Shown here: in pieces, positions 9,855-18,923 of the stretch
Position numbering within the stretch: the first letter of the stretch is position 1
Layout of the letters: each line of letters starts with the position of its first letter
Assembly (NCBI GenBank): GCA_963707975.1
Contig: OY970177.1
Location: forward strand, 2,232,001 to 2,296,000
Source of the DNA: CAVVXX01 sp963707975
GTDB lineage: Bacteria; Pseudomonadota; Alphaproteobacteria; Micropepsales; Micropepsaceae
DNA: 64,000 nucleotides
Reading direction: 5' to 3'
Notes under the pieces: model-generated
Told to the model about the DNA's origin: nothing
The model's database searches: none
Seen by the model: only the letters and a program-made list of their open reading frames with translations
Translations under genes and position numbers: made by a program

Positions 9855-10074
9855 CCAGTTCACGCGGATAAGGTCTTCGGCAGGGATAATGCAAAGAATT
9901 AAGCGAATCAGTCGCTTGATCACTATGCCGGTCAGCACAACCTTTGAAATTGGCAACCATTACGTGAAGGAGTTGCTTTATGTACCATGAGCCATTCCAA
10001 CTCCAGATGGAAATTCTCCTTAAAATGGAATTCCAAATCGAGAGGATTGGATAAATTCCGGCGCAAGTCGAAAT

Positions 10075-10080
10075 AGAGGA
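10075..10080 (+). promoter_or_regulatory. Shine-Dalgarno of small secreted protein
   Basis: agagga lies 8 nt before the ATG at 10089 but only 2 nt before the ATG at 10083, so it favours the second ATG as the start. Confidence 0.55.
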
Positions 10081-10088
10081 AAATGCAA

Positions 10089-10334
10089 ATGAGAAATTAT
10101 CTTTTCGCGGGGTTGGTTGCGCTGCCGTTGCTTGCCGGCGGCGTTTCAGCTTGGGCACAGGGAATGACTGTTCGGTCGCTGCTCAGCTCGGGGTTCACGA
10201 TCGTGGGAGTGATCCCCTCGGGCGCGGGGCCTGGAATATTCCTGCAGAAGGCCGACAAGCTAATCGTGTGTTTTGTCGCAGAGACGCCGAAATCGGCTGA
10301 CGTCGCGACGTCTTATTGTAACCCGGTGCATTGA
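10089..10334 (+). CDS. Small secreted protein of unknown function (81 residues)
   Basis: An N-terminal signal peptide is clear: MRNYLFAGLVALPLLAGG then VSAWAQ, with a probable cut after the Ala of SAWA or just after AQG. The mature part is about 56 residues and contains two Cys, one in LIVCFVAET and one in TSYCNPVH near the end, which could form a disulfide in the periplasm. No family is recognised. It stands alone between copies 2 and 3 of the degenerate palindrome. The short length lowers certainty, but the signal peptide and Shine-Dalgarno support a real gene. Confidence 0.65.
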   Translation: MRNYLFAGLVALPLLAGGVSAWAQGMTVRSLLSSGFTIVGVIPSGAGPGIFLQKADKLIVCFVAETPKSADVATSYCNPVH

Positions 10335-10418
10335 GTTCGCCCACCTGGCTTAAGTCTCCTTGTCAGGCACGGAAGAAAATGGACGATCGATATCCGCAAT
10401 AAGCCTTGACTTGCGGTG

Positions 10419-10447
10419 ATGTCCGCTATTGGTGAGAAGTCGACATT
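10419..10447. repeat. Degenerate palindrome, copy 3 of 3
   Basis: atgtccgctattggtgagaa followed by gtcgacatt. Read on the other strand it aligns with copies 1 and 2 (GTCGACTTCTCACCAATAGC against GTCTGCTTGTGACCCAAGCG). It closes the amt block just before degQ. Confidence 0.6.
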
Positions 10448-10506
10448 CCTCGTGATCTACATTTCGATACCCCTCCCAATGGGAAAGAGCGAACGGAGAG
10501 GTGCAA

Positions 10507-11895
10507 TTACTGCACGCTCAGCGTCAGGACCTGATCGCCGCGCTGGACGGCCATCGCCCAGCCCTGCGCGCCGGTGAGTGCCGTTTTCAGCCCGGCCACG
10601 TTGGCGATTTTCTGATTGTTGATCTGGCGCACCACGTCGCCGGCCTGAAAGCCGAATCGCGCCGCCGTCGAGCCCGGCGCCACCGATTCCACGACCACGC
10701 CCTTGGCGAAGAGATCGAAGTGCATCTCGTCGGCCACGGCCGGCGAAAGGTTGGCCACCTTGGCCCCCTGCATCGGGTTGTTGCCGGCGATCACGGTTTC
10801 CTGGCGCGGCGGCAATTCTGGCGGCACGGTGACTTTGACCGCAACATTGCGCTCGGCGCCGTCATGCAACAGCTTGATGGCGGCGTTGTCTCCCGGTTTC
10901 AGCGTCGCCACGCGGTAGCGCAGCGCCTGCGGGTCATCCACTTCGAAATTGTCGATGGCGAGCACGACGTCGCCCTTGGCAAGCCCGGCCGCCGCTGCCG
11001 CGCTGCCGGGATAGACTTCCGTCACCACCACGCCTTCAGGGCGCTTGAGGCCGAGGCCCGGCGCAAGATCCGACGTCACCGCCTGACTGTCGGCGCCAAA
11101 CCACGGTCGCTTGATGCCGCCGCCCAGCGCCCCTTCCACCACAAGGCGCGCCATGTTGGAGGGAATGGCGAAGCCAATGCCGATATTGCCGCCCGTCTGC
11201 GAATAGATGGCCGAATTGATGCCAATGAGGCGCCCATCCAGCGTGACCAGCGCGCCTCCAGAATTGCCGGGATTGATGGCGGCGTCGGTCTGGATGAAGA
11301 ACTGATAATCGGAAGCGCCGATTTGCGTGCGGGCGAGCGCCGATATAATGCCGCTGGTAACCGTCTGGCCGACGCCGAAGGGATCGCCGATGGCCAGCAC
11401 CAGATCGCCCACCTGGATGCGGTCGGAATCGCCAAAGGGCAGCGCCGGCAATCTTTCGCCCTTGGTGTCTATCTTCAGCACGGCGAGATCGGTGCGGCTG
11501 TCGGCCAGCACCACCTTGGCCGGATATTCGCGCCGGTCGGGCAGCGCCACCTTGATCTCTTGCGCGCCATTGATGACGTGATTGTTGGTGAGGATGATGC
11601 CATCCGCGCGCACGATGACGCCCGAACCCAGCGATTGCTGCACGCGGGTCGACATCGGTCCCTGGCCGAAAAAGCGGCTGAACAGCGGGTCGTTAAAGAG
11701 CGCCTGGCGCACCACGCGGCGCGAATAAACATTGACCACCGAGGGCGCCACCTTCGCCACCACCGGCGCGAAGGAAAGCTGCATCTGCGCCGCCGATTGC
11801 GGCAAGGTGCGGGAAGAAAGGCCCGCGTCCTGGCCCTGGGCCAGCGCCGGAGCAGCCAATGCACTCAATAGGATAGCAACAATGATGGACCGCAT
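10507..11895 (-). CDS. degQ: Periplasmic serine protease/chaperone, DegP/DegQ (HtrA) family
   Basis: 462 residues from the ATG at 11895. Signal peptide MRSIIVAILLSALAAPALAQ is at the start. The trypsin-like domain carries the catalytic triad: His in ILTNNHVINGAQ, Asp in ADSRTDLAVLKI and Ser in NPGNSGGALVTLDG. Two PDZ domains follow, the first around LGLKRPEGVVVTEVYPGSAAA-type sequence and the second ending at ALTGAQGWAMAVQRGDQ. It degrades or refolds misfolded envelope proteins. The frame is open to 11994, but nothing upstream of 11895 resembles the family. The position next to rplQ is conserved in alphaproteobacteria. DegP and DegQ cannot be told apart securely here. Confidence 0.94.
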   Translation of the reverse strand: MRSIIVAILLSALAAPALAQGQDAGLSSRTLPQSAAQMQLSFAPVVAKVAPSVVNVYSRRVVRQALFNDPLFSRFFGQGPMSTRVQQSLGSGVIVRADGIILTNNHVINGAQEIKVALPDRREYPAKVVLADSRTDLAVLKIDTKGERLPALPFGDSDRIQVGDLVLAIGDPFGVGQTVTSGIISALARTQIGASDYQFFIQTDAAINPGNSGGALVTLDGRLIGINSAIYSQTGGNIGIGFAIPSNMARLVVEGALGGGIKRPWFGADSQAVTSDLAPGLGLKRPEGVVVTEVYPGSAAAAAGLAKGDVVLAIDNFEVDDPQALRYRVATLKPGDNAAIKLLHDGAERNVAVKVTVPPELPPRQETVIAGNNPMQGAKVANLSPAVADEMHFDLFAKGVVVESVAPGSTAARFGFQAGDVVRQINNQKIANVAGLKTALTGAQGWAMAVQRGDQVLTLSVQ

Positions 11896-12012
11896 GGTTT
11901 TCCGGTTCTCCCTGAACTGCCAGTTTCGGCTATCCACAATGGCCAAAGCGGGCCCCGTTATTCCCCCCAAATCTGGCCTATACTGTGGCAGCACTCAAAT
12001 GGGGGGAAACCC

Positions 12013-12549
12013 ATGGGCTTACGCATTATTTTGGCGGGCGTATTGGCCGCGGTAGCCATGTTCTGCTGGCAGTGGGTCGCGCACGATCTGCTGCCGCTAG
12101 GCACGACCGGCATCGGCACGATCCAGAACGAACAGGCCGTTCAGGACGCGTTGAAGACCAACATCGATCATGACGGCCTTTACATGTTTCCGATGGCGAT
12201 GGCCAAGGGCGATATGAACGCCAAGAGCCCCGAAGGCATGCTGGTGTACCACGGTGAAATCGCCACGATGTCGCCCATGCAATTTGGCGGTGAGTTCGTG
12301 ATCGAGATCGTGGAAATGCTGATCCTGGCCTTTCTGATTTCGCAAACCAGCCTCATGGGGCTGGGGCCTCGGCTGGGCTTTGCGACTTTGGCCGGCATCA
12401 TGGTGGCCATCACCACCAATGGCTCATATCACATCTGGTATGGCTTTCCGGCCAATTACACGGCAGCCCAGATCATCATGACGGTGGCGGGATATATCAT
12501 CGGCGGCGTGGTGATTGCGCTGCTGTTGCCGAAGAAGAGCACGGCCTGA
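12013..12549 (+). CDS. Uncharacterised four-helix membrane protein (178 residues)
   Basis: The N-terminal hydrophobic segment GLRIILAGVLAAVAMFCWQW is followed by a roughly 70-residue extracytoplasmic or loop region (TGIGTIQNEQAVQDAL, MFPMAMAKGDMNAKSP), then three further membrane segments around EIVEMLILAFLISQTSLMG, LGFATLAGIMVAITTNG and IIMTVAGYIIGGVVIALLL. A ggggg-containing Shine-Dalgarno-like run precedes the ATG. I do not recognise the family. It is divergent from degQ, with about 115 bp between the two starts, so they may share a control region; a joint role in envelope stress is speculation. An intrinsic terminator follows. Confidence 0.75.
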   Translation: MGLRIILAGVLAAVAMFCWQWVAHDLLPLGTTGIGTIQNEQAVQDALKTNIDHDGLYMFPMAMAKGDMNAKSPEGMLVYHGEIATMSPMQFGGEFVIEIVEMLILAFLISQTSLMGLGPRLGFATLAGIMVAITTNGSYHIWYGFPANYTAAQIIMTVAGYIIGGVVIALLLPKKSTA

Positions 12550-12576
12550 CGCGCGCTTTCGCGTTTGCAAGCAAAA

Positions 12577-12605
12577 GGGGCGGCTTTACGGGCCGCCCCT
12601 TTTTT
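12577..12605 (+). terminator. Rho-independent terminator
   Basis: ggggcggc and gccgcccc form a perfect 8-bp stem with a 7-nt loop, preceded by aaaa and followed by six T. It ends the 178-residue membrane-protein gene. The A-run on the other side may let it also stop transcription coming from rplQ. Confidence 0.9.
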
Positions 12606-12607
12606 GA

Positions 12608-12675
12608 CCTCATGCTTCGATAAGCTCAGCATAAGGTAGTTCTATGTCCTCACCCCGAGCTTGTCGAAGGGTGAG
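12608..12675. repeat. Palindrome pair 1 (CATGC type + CACCC type)
   Basis: Two palindromes with the shared core aagctcag/gagcttgtcgaa: cctcatgcttcgataagctc...ataagg at 12608-12636 and cctcaccccgagcttgtcga...gtgag at 12648-12675. They lie between convergent genes, just downstream of rplQ. Confidence 0.85.
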
Positions 12676-12683
12676 AACAAATA

Positions 12684-13268
12684 TTAGCCCCGGCCGCGGC
12701 TTTTGCGTTCGGATTTGCGACCCGGCGAGGCCGGCGCCGTCGGCTTGGGCTTGCCGCCGGGCTTCGGTTCCTTGGCCTTGGCCTTCACTTTCGCTTCGGC
12801 CTTGGCTTTCGCCTCGCCCTCTTTTTCTTTCTTTTCGTCGTGCACGACCACATCTTCATCGCCTTCGACAGGGCCGGAATCCTTGCCCTTGGCGTCGACG
12901 TCGCGGTCGACGAATTCGATGAACGCCATCGGCGCATTGTCGCCGTAGCGGAAGCCCGCCTTCATCACGCGGGTATAGCCGCCCGGACGCCCGGCATAAC
13001 GCGGGCCAAGCACGTCGAACAGCTTGCGTCACCTGGTCGGCGTCGCGGATCTGGGCCAGCGCCTGGCGGCGCGCATGCAGCTTGCTGTCGCCGCTGCCGT
13101 GCGCGGCAGGGTCACCAGCTTTTCCACCACCGGACGAAGGTCTTTGGCCTTGGGCAGCGTGGTCTTGATCTGCTCGTGCTTGATCAGCGCGCACGCCATG
13201 TTGGCGAACATCGCTTTGCGATGCGCGGCGGTGCGGTTGAGCTTACGGCCGGCATTGAGGTGACGCAT
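12684..13268 (-). CDS. rplQ: 50S ribosomal protein L17, long C-terminal tail (frameshifted)
   Basis: Last gene of the ribosomal superoperon. The N-terminal core MRHLNAGRKLNRTAAHRKAM and the LGPRYAGRPGGYTRVMKAGF segment are unmistakable L17, a protein near the peptide exit tunnel. At least two indels break the frame, near 13100 and near 13026; at the latter an extra C after ACG separates DADQVT from KLFDVLGPRY. After the core comes a tail of about 65 residues, very rich in Lys, Ala, Glu and Pro (for example GEAKAKAEAKVKAKAKEPKP), which ordinary L17 lacks. It starts 18 bp after rpoA. Confidence 0.9.
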
Positions 13269-13286
13269 GTATCCCCTCTCCGAAGC

Positions 13287-14305
13287 TCAGTACTGGTCTT
13301 CGTAACGCTTGGCCAGTTCTTCGATGTTCTCCGGCGGCCAGCCCGGCACTTCCATGCCCAGATGCAGGCCCATTTCCGCCAGCACCGCCTTGATCTCGTT
13401 CAGCGACTTGCGGCCGAAATTCGGCGTGCGCAGCATTTCGCGCTTCGGTCTTCTGGATGAGATCGCCGATATAGACGATGTTGTCGTTCTTCAGGCAGTT
13501 GGCCGAACGCACCGACAGCTCGAGCTCGTCCACCTTCTTGAGCAGCACCGGATTGAAGGCGAGATCCGGCTTGGCCTCGTCGGCGACGCGCTCCTTGCGG
13601 CTCCTCGAAATTGATGAAGACCTGGAGCTGGTCCTGCAGAATGCGCGCGGCATAGGCCACCGCATTGTCCGGCGTGACGGCGCCGTTGGTTTCCACGGTC
13701 ATGGTCAGCTTGTCGTAGTCGAGGATCTGGCCTTCGCGGGTGTTCTCGACCTTGTAGGAAACCTTTTTCACCGGGCTGAACAGGCTGTCCACCGGGATGA
13801 GGCCGATGGGCGCGTCTTCGGGCCGGTTGCGGTCGGCCGGCACATAGCCCTTGCCGGTGGCGACCGTGAGCTCCATGCGGAAATCGACGCCCTCGTCCAG
13901 CGTGCAGAGCACGAGATCGGGATTGAGGATTTCGATGTCGGCCACGGCCTGCGATCTGGCCGGCGGTTACTTCGCCAGGCCCTTCGGCGCGCAGCGTGAG
14001 GCGCTTGGGCCCTTCGGCATGCATGCGCAGCGCGATCTGCTTCACGTTGAGCACGATGTCGGTGACGTCCTCGCGCACGCCCGGGATGGAGGAGAATTCG
14101 TGCAGCACGCCCTCGATCTGGATCGAGGTGACGGCGGCACCCTGCAGCGACGACAGCAGCACGCGGCGCAGCGCGTTGCCTAGCGTCAGCCCGAAGCCGC
14201 GCTCCAGCGGCTCCGCGACGATGGTGGCGACGCGGTTCTGCTCGTGACCCGCGTCGATCTCAGTTTTTGCGGCTTGATCAGTTCTTGCCAGTTCTTCTGA
14301 AACAT
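13287..14305 (-). CDS. rpoA: RNA polymerase alpha subunit (frameshifted)
   Basis: Assembles the RNA polymerase core and contacts activators and UP elements through its C-terminal domain. It begins MFQKNWQELIKP and ends LAKRYEDQY, the usual alphaproteobacterial ends. Recognisable segments from different frames are ERGFGLTLGNALRRVLLSSL, VLHEFSSIPGVREDVTDIVL, YVPADRNRPEDAPIGLIPVD, VKKVSYKVENTREGQ, and the C-terminal domain LELSVRSANCLKNDNIVYIG then TPNFGRKSLNEIK. At least four indels occur, near 14270, 13951, 13597 and 13440; the last three are extra C after CG on the coding strand. The total span equals a normal alpha subunit of about 338 residues. Confidence 0.93.
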
Positions 14306-14383
14306 TTTTTCCTCATCGTTTCCCGGACGTGTCGGATCACGCCCATTTCGTTCGACGGGTAAGCTCTATCCGAAAGCAAACTT

Positions 14384-14774
14384 TTATACGCGGCGGCGCT
14401 TGGGCGGCCGGCAGCCATTGTGCGGGATCGGCGTCACATCGCGGATCGAGGTGACGTCAAGTCCAACGGCCTGCAGCGCGCGCAGCGCGGATTCACGCCC
14501 CGCGCCGGGCCCGCTGACTTCCACTTCCAGCGTCGCATGCCGTGCTCCATGGCCTTCTTGCCGGCGTCTTCGGCGGCCACCTGCGCGGCATAGGGCGTCG
14601 ATTTGCGCGAGCCTTTGAACCCCAAGCATGCCGGCCGACGACCAGGACACCGCGTTGCCCTGCGCCATCGGTGATGGTGACGATGGTGTTGTTGAAGGTC
14701 GCGGCGACGTGCGCGACGCCGGCAACGACGTTCTTCTTTTCCTTCTTGCGCGGACGGGGCGCGGCCTTGGCCAT
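14384..14774 (-). CDS. rpsK: 30S ribosomal protein S11 (frameshifted)
   Basis: Small-subunit platform protein that helps form the mRNA exit region. The N-terminus MAKAAPRPRKKEKKNVVAGV and the S11 core VAHVAATFNNTIVTITD are in one frame; WSSAGMLGFKGSRKSTPYAAQ and the signature C-terminus RDVTPIPHNGCRPPKRRRV are in others. Indels lie near 14665, near 14625 (GGG read as GGGG) and near 14536, where a C is missing (CGCA read as CGA), the reverse of the common insertion seen elsewhere. The span fits the usual 129 residues. It sits between rpsM and rpoA as in the standard alpha operon. Confidence 0.92.
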
Positions 14775-14786
14775 TCTTTGTGTTCC

Positions 14787-15172
14787 TTAGGTCTTTTCGA
14801 TGACGCTTTTCTTGCCGGCGATCGCCTTGGCCGGGCCTTTGCGGGTGCGCGCGTTGGTGTGGGTGCGCTGGCCGCGGACGGGCAGGCCCTTGCGGTGGCG
14901 CAGGCCGCGATAGCAGCCGAGGTCCATCAGCCGCTTGATGTTCATCGCCACTTCGCGCCGCAGATCGCCTTCCACGAGATAATCGCGGTCGATCATTTCG
15001 CGGATCTGAATGACTCTCGGCCTCGGTCAGGTCGCTCACCCGCCGGGCTGAGCGCGATGCCGACTTTTTTGCAGATCTCTTTGGCGTTGGTGGGCCCGAT
15101 GCCGTGGATATAGCGAAGCGCAATATCCACTTGCTTGTTGGTCGGAATATTGACGCCGGCGATACGTGCCAC
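14787..15172 (-). CDS. rpsM: 30S ribosomal protein S13, GTG start (frameshifted)
   Basis: Head protein of the small subunit that contacts the P-site tRNA and bridges the subunits. The start is GTG at 15172, with a good aaaggaag Shine-Dalgarno at 15179-15186, giving (M)ARIAGVNIPTNKQVDIALRY. Then GPTNAKEICKKVGIALSP, a shift near 15045, ARRVSDLTEAE, a second shift near 15013 (GAGGTC read as GAGAGTC), and REMIDRDYLVEGDLRREV through LPVRGQRTHTNARTRKGPAK to IEKT. Length fits S13. The 147-bp gap to adk is larger than elsewhere in the operon and could hold an internal promoter. Confidence 0.92.
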
Positions 15173-15319
15173 GGTAATCTTCCTTTCAATTCAACCTGTT
15201 ACAGCCATTCCAAAACCTGACGCGTAAGCCTTGCCCAGTCCGAAACGCCAGGCCAAATACGCCAAATTGACAGGAACGGCGTCGCGAAGGGGCGGATTAT
15301 AGGAATGCGCAGGGCCCCG

Positions 15320-15940
15320 TCAACTGCCGAACAACAGGGAAAATAGGGACTTTCCCCGGGCTTTCAAGCCCTTGAGCTCGCCACGGATAGCGGCGGTGAC
15401 TTTCTCGATCGGCGCCATGCCGTCCACGGTCTTGAGCTTCCTCTGCTGCTGGTAGTAGTCGAGCAGCGGCGCCGTCTTCTTGTGATAGACCTCCAGGCGC
15501 TTGCGGAGCGTCTCCGGGTTGTCGTCGGCCCTGGCTGCGCCCGGGTTTTCCCTGATGCGCTGCTCCACCCGGCCGACGAGCGCTTCGTCGTCCACTTTAA
15601 GCTCGATGACGACGTCGATTTGCTGATTGCCTGCGAGCCAGCATCTCGTCCAGCGCTCTGGCCTGCGCGATGGTGCGTGGGAAGCCGTCGAACACCGCGC
15701 CCTTCGCGCAGTCGGGCTGGTCGTAGCGATCGGCGATGATGCCGATCGACGATGTCATCGGGCACCAGATCGCCGCTGGTCCATGATCGCCTTGCACTTC
15801 TTGCCAAGTGGCGTGCCCGCCGCGACGGCCGCGCGCAGCATGTCGCCGGTGGAAAGCTGCGGCAGGCCGCTGCTCTGTTGCAGGATTTTGGCCTGCGTGC
15901 CCTTTCCGGCCCCGGGCGGGCCGAACAGGACCAGATTCAT
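15320..15940 (-). CDS. adk: Adenylate kinase (frameshifted)
   Basis: Interconverts AMP, ADP and ATP in the cytoplasm. P-loop MNLVLFGPPGAGKGTQAKIL and the AMP-binding LSTGDMLRAAVAAGTPLGKK are in the first frame. GDLVPDDIV, then IADRYDQPDCAKGAVFDGFP with RTIAQA (substrate and lid hinge region) and the C-terminal TLRKRLEVYHKKTAPLLDYY are in others. Breaks lie near 15770, 15746 and 15640. There is no Cys4 zinc site in the lid, so this is the short zinc-free type of about 200 residues. The start overlaps the secY stop (TCATGA). secY-adk is the standard alphaproteobacterial order. Confidence 0.93.
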
Positions 15941-17289
15941 GAGCGGTTGCCCTGGCGGGCGCCTTTCAGGCGCGCCTTCTTGATCAGGCCTTCATATTGC
16001 TGGGCGATCAGATGGCTCTGGATTTGCGCCACCGTGTCCATCGTGACGCTGACCACGATCAGGATCGAGGTGCCGCCCAGTGTAAAGACATGCTGGTAGT
16101 TGGCGACAGGAATTCCGGGAGCAGGCAAACGGCCGCAAGATAGAGCGCGCCGATCACCGTGATGCGCGTCAGCACATAATCGATGTATTCCGCCGTCTTC
16201 TTGCCGGGGCGGATGCCGGGAATGAAGCCGCCATATTTCTTCAGATTGTCTGCGGTCTCCTCGGGATTGAAAACGATCGACGTGTAGAAGAAGGCAAAGA
16301 AGATGATACCCAGCGGCGTAAAGCACCGATGAAGAGCGGCTGGCCGTGGCTGAGCATAGGCGACAATGGTTTGCAGCCAGCCGGGAATATTCTGGGCGTT
16401 GAAGTTGGCGACCGTGGTGGGCAGCAGCAGGAGCGAAGAGGCGAAAATCGGCGGGATCACGCCCGAGACGTTGAGCTTGAGCGGCAGATGCGAGGATTCG
16501 CCGCCGAAGATGCGGTTGCCACTGTTGCCGCTTGGGATATTGCACCAGCAGGCGGCGCTGCGCGCGCTCCATGAAAACGATGCCGGCGACCAGCACCGAC
16601 GATGAAGGCGGCAAGCCCGAACAGCCAGCACGGATCGAAAGCGCGCCAGTGCGCGCCGATTCGAAGGCCTGGACGATGTAGGTCGGGAAGCGCGCCACGA
16701 TGCCGGCAAAAATGATCAGCGAAATGCCGTTTCCGACGCCGCGCGCTGGTGATCTGCTCGCCCATCCACATCAGGAAAATCGTGCCGCCGGTCAGGGTGA
16801 TGACGGTGGAAAGCCGGAAGAACATTCCCGGCGCGATCACGACATTGCCCCAATGCTCGAGCCCGATGGCGATGCCATAGGCTTGCAGCGCAGCCAGCAG
16901 AACGGTGCCATAGCGCGTGTATTGGTTGATGCTGCTTGCGGCCCGCCTCGCCTTCCTTTTTCAGCGCTTCGAGCTGCGGCGAGACCGTGGTCATCAGCTG
17001 GATGATGATGGAGGACGAGATGTAGGGCATGATGCCCAGCGCAAAGATCGCCATGCGTTTGATGGCGCCGCCCGCCAGCATGTTGAACACGTCGAGCAGG
17101 CCGCCCTGCTGCTGTTGCAACTGCATGCGCGAGTGCAGCCGGGTCGATGCCAGGCATCGGGATATAAGTGCCGAGCCGCGCCACGATCAGGGCGACCAGC
17201 GTGAACAGAATCCGCTGCTTGAGCTCGGTCGCCTTGCCGAAGGCGGAAAAATTGAAATTTGCTGCCAGTTGTTCGGCTGCTGAGGGCAT
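15937..17289 (-). CDS. secY: Preprotein translocase subunit SecY (frameshifted)
   Basis: Ten-helix channel of the Sec translocon in the inner membrane. It begins MPSAAEQLAANFNFSAFGKA, with helix 1 ILFTLVALIVARLGTYIPMP. The plug and helix-2 region DVFNMLAGGAIKRMAIFALG, then YISSSIIIQLMTTVSPQLEA, GTIFLMWMGEQIT, LNVSGVIPPIFASSLLLLP, FFYTSIVFNPEETADNLKKY and FIPGIRPGKKTAEYIDYVLT are all recognisable, but spread over three frames. Several indels lie between about 16100 and 17130. The span of about 450 codons equals a normal SecY. A palindrome pair separates it from rplO upstream. Confidence 0.93.
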
Positions 17290-17318
17290 TACTTAACTCC
17301 CCTATCGGGATTTGGCTT

Positions 17319-17399
17319 CCTCATGCTTCGACAAGCTCAGCATGAGGAAGTTACAAACACATATATGGCCCTCACCCTGAGCCTGTCGAAGGGGGAGGG
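17319..17399. repeat. Palindrome pair 2 (CATGC type + CACCC type)
   Basis: cctcatgcttcgacaagctc...catgagg at 17319-17347 and ccctcaccctgagcctgtcg...gggaggg at 17369-17399. The pair lies inside the spc operon, between rplO and secY, so it is transcribed and could form two stem-loops in the mRNA. Confidence 0.88.
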
Positions 17400-17406
17400 C
17401 TAAAAA

Positions 17407-17964
17407 TCAGGCATTGCTCTGCCCAGCGCGCTTCTCTGCGGCTTTCTTGCGGCGCTGGACGCGTTTGCCCGGCTCGCCCTTCTTGTTCATGTAGACAGGC
17501 TTCTTGAAGGTCGTGGTCACATTGCCGCCGGCCTTTTTCACCGCCTCGACGGCCGGCTGGAAGCGCCGGCAACTTCGAAGCTCGAGCTTGGCCTTGATCT
17601 CGCCCTTGCCCAAGCAGCCGCACGCCGTCGCGCGCCCGCCTTATGAGGCCAGCCGCATGCAACGCCGCCTGGTTGATCGTCTCGGTCGTCTTGAGGCGGC
17701 TCGCGTCGATCGCCGCCTGGATGCGGCCCAAATTCACTTCGGCGAAATCGTTCGCGAAATGATTGTGAAAGCCGCGCTTGGGCATGCGGCAGTGCAAGCG
17801 GCATCTGGCCGCCTTCGAAACCGTGTATGGGCGCGCCCGCACGCGCCTTGGCGCCCTTGACGCCGCGGCCGGCAGGTTTTGCCAAGGCCCGAACACGAGC
17901 CGCGCCCAGACGCTGTCTTGCGCTTGCGTGCGCCCGGATTGTCGTGGATTTGGTTGAGCTTCAT
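17407..17964 (-). CDS. rplO: 50S ribosomal protein L15 (frameshifted)
   Basis: Early-assembly large-subunit protein. The start MKLNQIHDNPGARKRKTASG followed by RGSCSGLGKT, then GRGVKGAKARAGAPIHGFEG in a second frame and MPKRGFHNHFANDFAEVNLG in a third, identifies L15. The C-terminal extension EPGKRVQRRKKAAEKRAGQS is basic. Indels lie around 17880-17800 and around 17570-17640. Upstream rpmD ends 16 bp before this gene starts. Length, about 185 residues, is somewhat above the typical 145-160, mainly because of the C-terminal basic tail. Confidence 0.9.
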
Positions 17965-17980
17965 GGGCCGCGCTTTCCAG

Positions 17981-18323
17981 TTATTTCGGTTCGACGATTT
18001 CAATAAAGCCGAGCATTTTGCGGATCATGCCGCGCACCGCCGGCGTGTCTTCCAGCGTGCGCTCGCGCCTGATCTTGCCAAGGCCAAGGCCCCGCAAGGT
18101 CGCCGCCTAGGATTTCCGGCTGGCGGTTGACGCTTCTGATCTGGCGCACGGTGACGGTGTTTCCCGCGATTGGCTTCGCCTGCGGCTTTTTGGTCGCGGG
18201 CTTTGCCTGAGGCGCGGCCGCCGTTTTCGGCATTTCCTTTTTGGCGTGGCCCGCGGCCGGCGGCGTTTTCTTCGCTGCCGGTTTCTTTGCGGGCGTTTCC
18301 TTGGTGTCTTTGGGCGTGTTCAT
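17981..18323 (-). CDS. rpmD: 50S ribosomal protein L30 with basic N-terminal extension (frameshifted)
   Basis: L30 is normally about 60 residues. Here the core VTVRQIRSVNRQP ... RKMLGFIEIVEPK is preceded by about 54 residues of Lys/Ala/Pro-rich sequence (for example ETPAKKPAAKKTPPAAGHAK) in the same frame. The ATG overlaps the rpsE stop as TAATG, which supports this start and so the extension. The frame is broken in the core near 18110. The extension is of the same style as the tails on L5, L17, L22 and L29 in this operon. Confidence 0.85.
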
Positions 18324-18902
18324 TATCCGCCTCCCGCCGCGGCTTCGGCCTTGGCATCCTTGCCTTCGCGGCGCTGGATGATTTCGGCTTACGGTCTTGC
18401 CGCGGCGCTGCGCGATCATGCGTGGGGATTGCTGGCGGCTTGAGCGCATCGAATGTCGCGCGCACCATATTATAGGGATTCGATGTGCCGAGCGACTTTT
18501 CGCCACCACATCGCCCACGCCAAGCGCTTCAAACACCGCGCGCATCGGGCCGCCTGCGATGATGCCGGTGCCCTGCACGGCCGGACGCACGATCACCTTG
18601 CCCGCGCCGTGATGGCCCGCGGTTTCATGGTGCAGCGTGCGGCCGTCCTTGAGCGGCACGCGGATCATGTTGCGCTTGGCGGCGTCCGTCGCCTTGCGGA
18701 TGGCTTCCGGCACTTCGCGCGCCTTGCCATGGCCGAAGCCGACGCGGCCGCGCTGATCGCCGACGACAACGAGGGCCGCAAAGCCGAAACGCCGGCCGCC
18801 CTTCACCACCTTGGCGACGCGGTTGATGTGCACGAGCTTGTCGATCAACTCGCCTTCGCGTTCTTCCCGGTCGCGGCCGCGTTCGCGGTGTTCACGCGCC
18901 AT
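18323..18902 (-). CDS. rpsE: 30S ribosomal protein S5 (frameshifted)
   Basis: Small-subunit protein at the mRNA entry site, involved in decoding accuracy. The N-terminus MAREHRERGRDREEREGELI is followed by the double-stranded-RNA-binding part (KLVHINRVAKVVKGGRRFGF, VVVGDQRGRVGFGHGKAREV) and the second domain (GKVIVRPAVQGTGIIAGGPM, RAVFEALGVGDVVAKS). After this an extra CG near 18497 shifts the frame, and NMVRATFDALK continues in another. The basic/Ala C-terminus ends AAAGG. The last base of its stop starts rpmD. Confidence 0.92.
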
Positions 18903-18923
18903 GTGTGCTCCTTGAAATTCGCA

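Larger units (their letters stand above)
9728..10088. other. Intergenic region downstream of amt
   Basis: 361 bp without a credible gene and clearly poorer in GC than the surroundings. It contains the second degenerate palindrome (9827-9854) and several short direct A/T-rich stretches. No intrinsic terminator for amt is obvious. Confidence 0.55.

Noticed and set aside
10501..11871. A 456-codon plus-strand frame opposite degQ
   Set aside because: Antisense shadow of an intact, clearly recognised gene.
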